From Flavobacteriales bacterium (GTDB lineage: Bacteria; Bacteroidota; Bacteroidia; Flavobacteriales_D; Crocinitomicaceae), in contig CANHHA010000001.1 in the NCBI GenBank assembly GCA_947460825.1, positions 124,001-188,000 on the forward strand: a stretch of 64,000 nucleotides of DNA, in the 5' to 3' direction. Shown one piece after another: positions 58,146 through 64,000 of this stretch. The notes under the pieces were generated by a model, which worked only from the letters and a program-made list of their open reading frames with translations, searched no databases and had not been told where the DNA came from. Every line of letters starts with the position of its first letter. Position 1 is the stretch's first letter. The position numbers and the translations under genes were made by a program.

Positions 58146-60101
58146 TTATTCACCTACTAATCTCGGTTTAGCTAATTTCGAGTGGGTCCTACCGTAGCTA
58201 AAATAAATGATCAACCCAAGTGCCAACCAGATTGAGAAATACAACCAGTTTTCAGCTTTAATCTCACTCATCATATACAAACAACTCAATAAGCCAAGCA
58301 ATGGAATCATCGACAGATTTTTAAGGAAACTCATAATGGTGATAAAAATCGTAAACAAAATAAAAATCCAACGCGGTATTTTATGTGCAAAGTGCTTGAA
58401 CCCATAGTTATAGAAATGAGATTTCGGCAAATTCAGAAACTTCAAATCCTCTACCAAGGCTTTTGTTCCGTGAAGTTCATAATAAGCATCTACATTCCGC
58501 TTTGAAAACGTGAAGGAAGCATTCTTATCCTGAATAAGGTGATTTTTTAGGGACATAATTTGATTTGGATTCATGCCCTCGATCATTTCTGCCTTGGTTT
58601 TCAAGGACTCTTTATTCGTTATGAAATCTATCGTTTGCCGCTGAAATGCGGTAAAAAAGAATACCAATGTCCCAATAAGCAATACCGGCATAATGTATTT
58701 TCCATTCAAATAGGGAGTTCTGAATTTCCCGCGCGGAATATCCGTTCTGTGCTGCAGCATGAGCACACCGCCACACACTAGCACAAATGCAAATAAGGTA
58801 CCAATGCTACAAAGATCTGTAACCATGGTTAAATTCATGAAAAGTGCAGGTACCGCAACCACAAAACCAACTACGATGGTGGCAAAGGAAGGGGTCTTGT
58901 ATTTTGGGTGAACCTTTGCAAATCGACTTGGTAACAACCCATCACGGCTCATACTCATCCAAATCCTTGGCTGTCCCATTTGAAAAACTAAAAGCACTGA
59001 AGCCATCGCAACTACTGCACTTACCGAAATAATTCCACTGAGATAGGGCAGGTTGATCTCAGTAAACACAAAGGATAATGGTTCACCTACGCGCAAGGTT
59101 TTGTAAGAGACAATACCGGTTAACACTAACGCAATGGCAATGTATAAAATCGTACAGATGATAATCGCCCACATCATCCCGCGGGGTAAATCGCGTTGTG
59201 GATCTTCGCACTCCTCAGCGGTTGTTGATATAGCATCAAACCCAATGTAGGCAAAGAACACCGCCGATACGCCTTTCAAAACACCGCCAATCCCCTTTGG
59301 AGCAAAGGGATTCCAATTGGAAACATCGATGTAAAACACCCCCACTCCAATCACCAATAAAATAACGGCTAATTTGATAATTACCATAGCATTCGATGCG
59401 TTTCGACTCTCTTTAATTCCTCGATAAACTAAAGCCGTAATTAAAATGATAATGAATAAAGCAGGCAAGTCTAAAATCACATGAAAGCCTAAAAACGTAG
59501 GACTTAGCTCGTAAGCACTGTAAGCGGTTTGTATTCCTTCAGGAATGTCTGTCAATGATTTCCCGGATTCCAATAAGGTCATTGCTTGCTGATGGCCTTT
59601 AAACGCTGAGAAATAATCCATTTGAGACCACAAGGGAATATGAATTCCATCAATTCCCAATCCTGAAATTTTGATGTTACTGAGCATGTCGGTGAAATAA
59701 TCAGACCATGAAATAGCTACTGTAATGTTACCAATCGCATATTCCATAATCAAAGCCCAGCCTATGATCCAGGCAATAATCTCACCAAAGGCGACGTAAG
59801 AATACGTGTATGCACTACCGGAAACAGGCACAATTGATGCAAATTCAGCATAGGCAAAAGCCGCAAATCCACAGGCAATTGCGGTGAATAAAAACAAGAA
59901 AATAACGGCAGGACCCGCCTGATAACTTGCCTCTCCGATGGTAGAAAAAATCCCTGCCCCAATAATCGCTGCTATACCAAATGCAGTTAAATCCCTTACC
60001 TTCAGGTGCTTTCCAAGCGCCCCATGTCCATCCGCTAATTGATTTGCTTCAAGTTGTTTGAGAATATCTGGTATTTGTTTTCTTCGAAATAAAGTGCGCA
60101 T
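58146..60101 (-). CDS. APC-family amino acid permease with large extracytoplasmic loop
   Basis: LTAFGIAAIIGAGIFSTIGEASYQAGPAVIFLFLFTAIACGFAAFAYAEFASIVPVSGSAYTYSYVAFGEIIAWIIGW. Confidence 0.93.
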   Translation of the reverse strand: MRTLFRRKQIPDILKQLEANQLADGHGALGKHLKVRDLTAFGIAAIIGAGIFSTIGEASYQAGPAVIFLFLFTAIACGFAAFAYAEFASIVPVSGSAYTYSYVAFGEIIAWIIGWALIMEYAIGNITVAISWSDYFTDMLSNIKISGLGIDGIHIPLWSQMDYFSAFKGHQQAMTLLESGKSLTDIPEGIQTAYSAYELSPTFLGFHVILDLPALFIIILITALVYRGIKESRNASNAMVIIKLAVILLVIGVGVFYIDVSNWNPFAPKGIGGVLKGVSAVFFAYIGFDAISTTAEECEDPQRDLPRGMMWAIIICTILYIAIALVLTGIVSYKTLRVGEPLSFVFTEINLPYLSGIISVSAVVAMASVLLVFQMGQPRIWMSMSRDGLLPSRFAKVHPKYKTPSFATIVVGFVVAVPALFMNLTMVTDLCSIGTLFAFVLVCGGVLMLQHRTDIPRGKFRTPYLNGKYIMPVLLIGTLVFFFTAFQRQTIDFITNKESLKTKAEMIEGMNPNQIMSLKNHLIQDKNASFTFSKRNVDAYYELHGTKALVEDLKFLNLPKSHFYNYGFKHFAHKIPRWIFILFTIFITIMSFLKNLSMIPLLGLLSCLYMMSEIKAENWLYFSIWLALGLIIYFSYGRTHSKLAKPRLVGE

Positions 60102-60164
60102 AGTATGAATTGAACCCCTAAAATAGAAATATTTTTAAGATGAACCCTTTTTACCCACAAGTGT

Positions 60165-60172
60165 TACCTTTG
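60165..60172 (+). promoter_or_regulatory. TAnnTTTG promoter element (TACCTTTG), 4 nt before the uvrA GTG
   Basis: TACCTTTG-TATC-GTG. Confidence 0.65.
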
Positions 60173-60176
60173 TATC

Positions 60177-62948
60177 GTGTCAAGATTCATCGAAATAAAA
60201 GGGGCAGCGGCGAATAATTTAAAACAAATTGATGCGCAGATTCCACATGGAAAAATCACCGTAATTACGGGGGTTTCAGGTTCTGGAAAATCAACCCTAG
60301 CGTTCGACACGCTATATGCGGAGGGACAACGACGTTTTATTGAATCCATGTCTTCTTACGCGCGGCAATTTCTAGGTAAATTGGAAAAACCGAAGGTTGA
60401 TTACATCAAAGGTCTTTCCCCTGCGATTGCTATTCAGCAGAAAGTAATTTCCTCTAACCCGAGATCTACGGTGGGAACAACTACAGAGATTTATGACTTT
60501 TTAAAATTACTCTTCGCTCGAGAAGGAAAAACCTACTCTCCCGTTTCGAATCAAGAAGTGGTAAAAGATACGCCATCAAGCATTTTAAACGCGATTCTTT
60601 CTCCCGAAGACTCCTCCTTTGCTGTGCTTTCACCCATTAAAGTAAATCCAAAACGAAGCACTTCTGAAGAATTGCAAATAATTGCTAATGAGGGATTTAT
60701 TCGAATCTATGTAAACAAAAAGATTACTTTAATTTCAGACATCTCTGAACTCGAGCCTTGCGAAGAAATCACCGTTGTCATTGATCGATTCAAAACCACT
60801 CAATTAACCGAGCAAGAACAAGCGCAATTAATTGACTCCATTCAAATGGCCTTTGCTAAAAACGGTGGGACCTGCGGGATACTGAACATGGCGAACCAAG
60901 AAATTACTTGGTTCAACAACCGATTCGAACGCGACGGCATGACCTTTCAGGAACCAAGTTTGCATTTCTTTACCTTCAACAATCCCTTCGGTGCGTGTAA
61001 AACGTGTGAAGGTTTCGGAAGTGTGTTAGGCATTGATCCGAACTTAGTAATTCCTGATCCAAACTTAAGTATTTATGAAGGCGCCATTTATCCTTGGAAA
61101 GGTGAGGTAATGGGTGAATACCTGCAGCAATTATTGGTTCAAGCACACAAATTTGAATTCCCGGTGCACAAAGCGTATCGGTTGTTAACGAGTGCTCAGC
61201 AAGAATTACTGTGGGAAGGAAACACTTATTTTACAGGACTTCGAGCGTTTTTTAAATTCATTGAAAGTCAAACCTATAAAATTCAATACCGTGTGATGCT
61301 TTCCCGGTATAGAGGAAAGACCCAATGCCAAGAATGTCAGGGTACGCGACTCAGAGGCGATGCTGGTTATGTTAAATTCTATGGTAAATCACTCCAAGAG
61401 GTTGTCCTTATGCCGGTGAGTAAATTGCAAGGATTTTTTGAAGAAGCACAAGCGTCCATACCAACAAACAATGTACTTAAACGGCTACTCCCGGAAATCA
61501 TTCAACGCATTCGATTCTTGAATGAAGTCGGTCTGGGCTACCTTACCCTGAATCGTTCTACCAATACCTTGTCCGGCGGAGAATCTCAACGAATTCATTT
61601 GGCAACCTCCTTAGGCTCAAGCCTTGTGGGCTCCACCTATGTGTTGGATGAGCCATCGATTGGACTTCATCCAAGAGACACTAAAAACCTAATCCGCGTA
61701 TTAAATTCTTTGAAGGAAATTGGAAATACGCTCGTGATCGTGGAGCATGAAGAAGAAGTTATTAAAGCCGCAGATCACCTGATTGATATAGGTCCTTACG
61801 CCGGAGAAAACGGGGGGACCGTTGTATTTCAAGGTAATTTAAGCGCATTTAAAAAGAATAAGGGCTTGACAGCGAACTATTTTAATGGTACAACGCGTAT
61901 CCAAAGTCCCAGTGTTCGCCGAAAAGCGAGTTATTCCATTACCTTAAGCAATGCCAATTTGCACAATCTTAAAGAGGTTCACATTGAAATCCCGCTTCGC
62001 CAATTGGTTTGTATATCCGGGGTGTCCGGCTCTGGAAAATCTACGCTCCTTAAAACCTTATGCTATCCGGCGATAAAGCAAGCGTTATTTGATGCTAAAA
62101 ACACCTTGTACCGTGGGTGTACCTTATCCGGAGATATTAATAAAATCAAGGAGATTGAACTCATTGATCAAAATCCGATTGGAAAAAGCTCACGAAGCAA
62201 TCCGATTACCTACCTTAAAATCTTTGATGAAATCCGCGACCTCTATGCACGGCAGCCTTTAGCTAAAAATCGGAACTATAAACCCGGTTTCTTTAGCTTT
62301 AACGTGGAAGGCGGACGCTGTGATGCCTGTGATGGCGAAGGACTGGTAACCATTGGCATGCAATTCATGGCGGATATTCAATTGAAATGCGATACCTGTC
62401 AAGGAACTCGATTCAAGGAAGAAACCTTGGAAATTGTATATCGCCAAAAATCTATAGCCGATTTATTGGAAATGACCTTAGACGATCTTTCTTCTTTTTT
62501 TCATGAAAGTTCCGATAAGAAAGAAAAGCATATCGCTTCCATGATACAACCCTTGCTGGACGTAGGCTTGGGGTATTTAAGAGCTGGTCAAGCCTCCAGC
62601 ACACTTTCGGGCGGTGAAGCGCAACGCATCAAACTCGCATCGTTTTTGGCGAAAGGAAACAATCAAGCTCCTACCCTCTTTTTATTTGACGAACCCTCCA
62701 CTGGACTTCACTATTACGACATTGAAAAACTGTTGCAATCCTTGCAGGCTTTGATCGCAAACGGACATAGTATCGTTGTGATTGAACACAATTTAGACAT
62801 TATTAAAACCGCAGACCATGTGATCGATATTGGTCCGGAAGGTGGTGAAGGCGGTGGAAAGATTGTATTTACAGGAACTCCGGAGGACTTGGTGAACCAA
62901 ACGGACAACTATACCGGAATTGCCCTTGCAGAAAAAGGCCTGAATTAG
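60177..62948 (+). CDS. uvrA: Excinuclease ABC subunit A (GTG start)
   Basis: GAAANNLKQIDAQIPHGKITVITGVSGSGKSTLAFDTLYAEGQRRFIESMSSYARQFLG; two SGGESQR/SGGEAQR signatures; C-terminal zinc finger CDACDGEG...CDTCQGTR. Confidence 0.98.
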   Translation: MSRFIEIKGAAANNLKQIDAQIPHGKITVITGVSGSGKSTLAFDTLYAEGQRRFIESMSSYARQFLGKLEKPKVDYIKGLSPAIAIQQKVISSNPRSTVGTTTEIYDFLKLLFAREGKTYSPVSNQEVVKDTPSSILNAILSPEDSSFAVLSPIKVNPKRSTSEELQIIANEGFIRIYVNKKITLISDISELEPCEEITVVIDRFKTTQLTEQEQAQLIDSIQMAFAKNGGTCGILNMANQEITWFNNRFERDGMTFQEPSLHFFTFNNPFGACKTCEGFGSVLGIDPNLVIPDPNLSIYEGAIYPWKGEVMGEYLQQLLVQAHKFEFPVHKAYRLLTSAQQELLWEGNTYFTGLRAFFKFIESQTYKIQYRVMLSRYRGKTQCQECQGTRLRGDAGYVKFYGKSLQEVVLMPVSKLQGFFEEAQASIPTNNVLKRLLPEIIQRIRFLNEVGLGYLTLNRSTNTLSGGESQRIHLATSLGSSLVGSTYVLDEPSIGLHPRDTKNLIRVLNSLKEIGNTLVIVEHEEEVIKAADHLIDIGPYAGENGGTVVFQGNLSAFKKNKGLTANYFNGTTRIQSPSVRRKASYSITLSNANLHNLKEVHIEIPLRQLVCISGVSGSGKSTLLKTLCYPAIKQALFDAKNTLYRGCTLSGDINKIKEIELIDQNPIGKSSRSNPITYLKIFDEIRDLYARQPLAKNRNYKPGFFSFNVEGGRCDACDGEGLVTIGMQFMADIQLKCDTCQGTRFKEETLEIVYRQKSIADLLEMTLDDLSSFFHESSDKKEKHIASMIQPLLDVGLGYLRAGQASSTLSGGEAQRIKLASFLAKGNNQAPTLFLFDEPSTGLHYYDIEKLLQSLQALIANGHSIVVIEHNLDIIKTADHVIDIGPEGGEGGGKIVFTGTPEDLVNQTDNYTGIALAEKGLN

Positions 62949-62952
62949 GGAA

Positions 62953-63429
62953 ATGAAAGCTAGAAACTTTGAGGAAAGAGATACAGAAGCCTGTCTGAGA
63001 ATTTTTGACGGTAATTGTCCACCCTATTTTGCTACCGAAGAGCGCACTGCCTTTGAACATTGGTTAGTATGCCAAGGAAAAACGTTGAAAAACGCATACA
63101 AGAACACAAGCTTGGAAACGTATCGCGTGATTGAACATGAAGGGGGTGAACTTTTGGGATGTGGCGGCTATTACTTGAACTTAGATCAAACGGAAGCCCG
63201 ATTTGCATGGGGAATGATTCGAAGGGAACTGCAGCATCAAGGAATCGGAAGATACCTTTCAATGCAGCGCATAGAAGAAATCAAAGTCAACTATCCGTTG
63301 GCAGAAATTACCTTAGCTACAAGTCAACACACCGTTCCGTTTTATGCCCAACTTGGGTTTGAAGTATTGGACATCATTCCATCGGGATTCGCTCCGAAGC
63401 TAGACAAATATGAAATGAAATGGAAGTGA
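62953..63429 (+). CDS. GNAT-family N-acetyltransferase
   Basis: ARNFEERDTEACLRIFD; ARFAWGMIRRELQHQGIGRYLSMQRIEEI; TSQHTVPFYAQLGFEV. Confidence 0.9.
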   Translation: MKARNFEERDTEACLRIFDGNCPPYFATEERTAFEHWLVCQGKTLKNAYKNTSLETYRVIEHEGGELLGCGGYYLNLDQTEARFAWGMIRRELQHQGIGRYLSMQRIEEIKVNYPLAEITLATSQHTVPFYAQLGFEVLDIIPSGFAPKLDKYEMKWK

Positions 63430-63485
63430 AATTGAACCGATCTTAAGTTAACCTGTATCTTTGGGTGAACTCAAAATAACATAAC

Positions 63486-64000
63486 ATGAAATCACAGCAA
63501 TCCATCCTTGCAATCCTTTGTATTTCCCTTTTTTATTCGATTCATTATGGTCAAACGAAACCTACAGAAGAAATCCCCTACATTGAAGTCAATGGCTATG
63601 CGGAGAAGGAAGTAATTCCAAATGAAATTTACATCGGAATCACCTTACGAGAGCGGATGGAAAACAAAGAAAAGGTCACCATTGAAGCGCAAGAAAAACT
63701 ACTGCGAGAAGCGCTTACTACCTTAAGCATTCCGATCTCGAACCTCTCTGTTGCTGATGCCAATGCCGACTATGTGAAAGTGAGCTGGCAGAAACGTGAT
63801 GTACTCACGAAAAAGGAATATCAATTAAAAGTTGGAAACGCCACAACCGTTGGCAAGGTATTCCAAGAATTAGAAAAAATGAAAATCCAAGATGGTTACA
63901 TCGATCATGTGAGTCATTCTGCCATGGATAGCTTAAGAAAGCAAGTGCGAATTGAAGCAATCAAAGCGGCTAAAGAGAAATCAGATTATTTGCTTAATGC
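63486..64000 (+). CDS. SIMPL-domain (DUF541) secreted protein, partial (runs off the window end)
   Basis: ATG at 63486: MKSQQSILAILCISLFYSIHYGQTKPTEEIPYIEVNGYAEKEVIPNEIYIGITLRERMENKEKVTIEAQEKLLREAL... Confidence 0.82.
   Translation, partial: MKSQQSILAILCISLFYSIHYGQTKPTEEIPYIEVNGYAEKEVIPNEIYIGITLRERMENKEKVTIEAQEKLLREALTTLSIPISNLSVADANADYVKVSWQKRDVLTKKEYQLKVGNATTVGKVFQELEKMKIQDGYIDHVSHSAMDSLRKQVRIEAIKAAKEKSDYLLN

Noticed and set aside
58146-60101. Amino acid permease with a ~110-aa inserted loop as a novel fusion
   Set aside because: Core APC transporter features are ordinary and such loops are plausible in Bacteroidetes permeases; no recognisable extra domain.
1-64000. CRISPR arrays, tRNA/rRNA genes, transposases, integrases, phage or known defence systems
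   Set aside because: None could be recognised by eye; a tRNAscan/MinCED/DefenseFinder run would be needed to exclude them fully.

Overview
This is a gene-dense chromosomal window from a Bacteroidetes (Flavobacteriia-like) bacterium. The assignment rests on TAnnTTTG promoter elements, T9SS sorting domains, SprB-type repeats and DUF5606. Housekeeping genes include hisS (cut by the window edge), ppx/gppA, yqgE, rpsA, uvrB, purE, tatA-like, typA/bipA, a DEAD-box helicase, smpB, recR, ffh and uvrA. A surface-polysaccharide locus of about 20 kb (24.5-44.7 kb) contains a WbpG/HisH/HisF sugar-amidation trio, gmd-fcl, many glycosyltransferases, two FkbM methyltransferases, a DegT aminotransferase with a NeuD-type acetyltransferase, and a Wzm/Wzt ABC exporter. 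There are two large T9SS cargo proteins. The most interesting item is an unusual membrane protein inside the glycan locus (28863-30338, minus). It seems to join three GldL-like 'FKxMHWPG' two-helix repeats to a GldM-like TM plus periplasmic domain, so it looks like a GldL-GldM (T9SS/gliding motor) hybrid. It is bracketed by glycosyltransferase remnants and lies between two copies of a perfect 46-bp direct repeat. Other signals are a recurrent promoter layout that predicts leaderless mRNAs for at least eight genes (uvrA, uvrB, recR, smpB, ppx, tatA and others), systematic tail-to-tail gene overlaps, a 14-bp palindrome in a divergent promoter, and a possible structured rpsA leader. All family calls come from reading protein motifs by eye; no database search was run.
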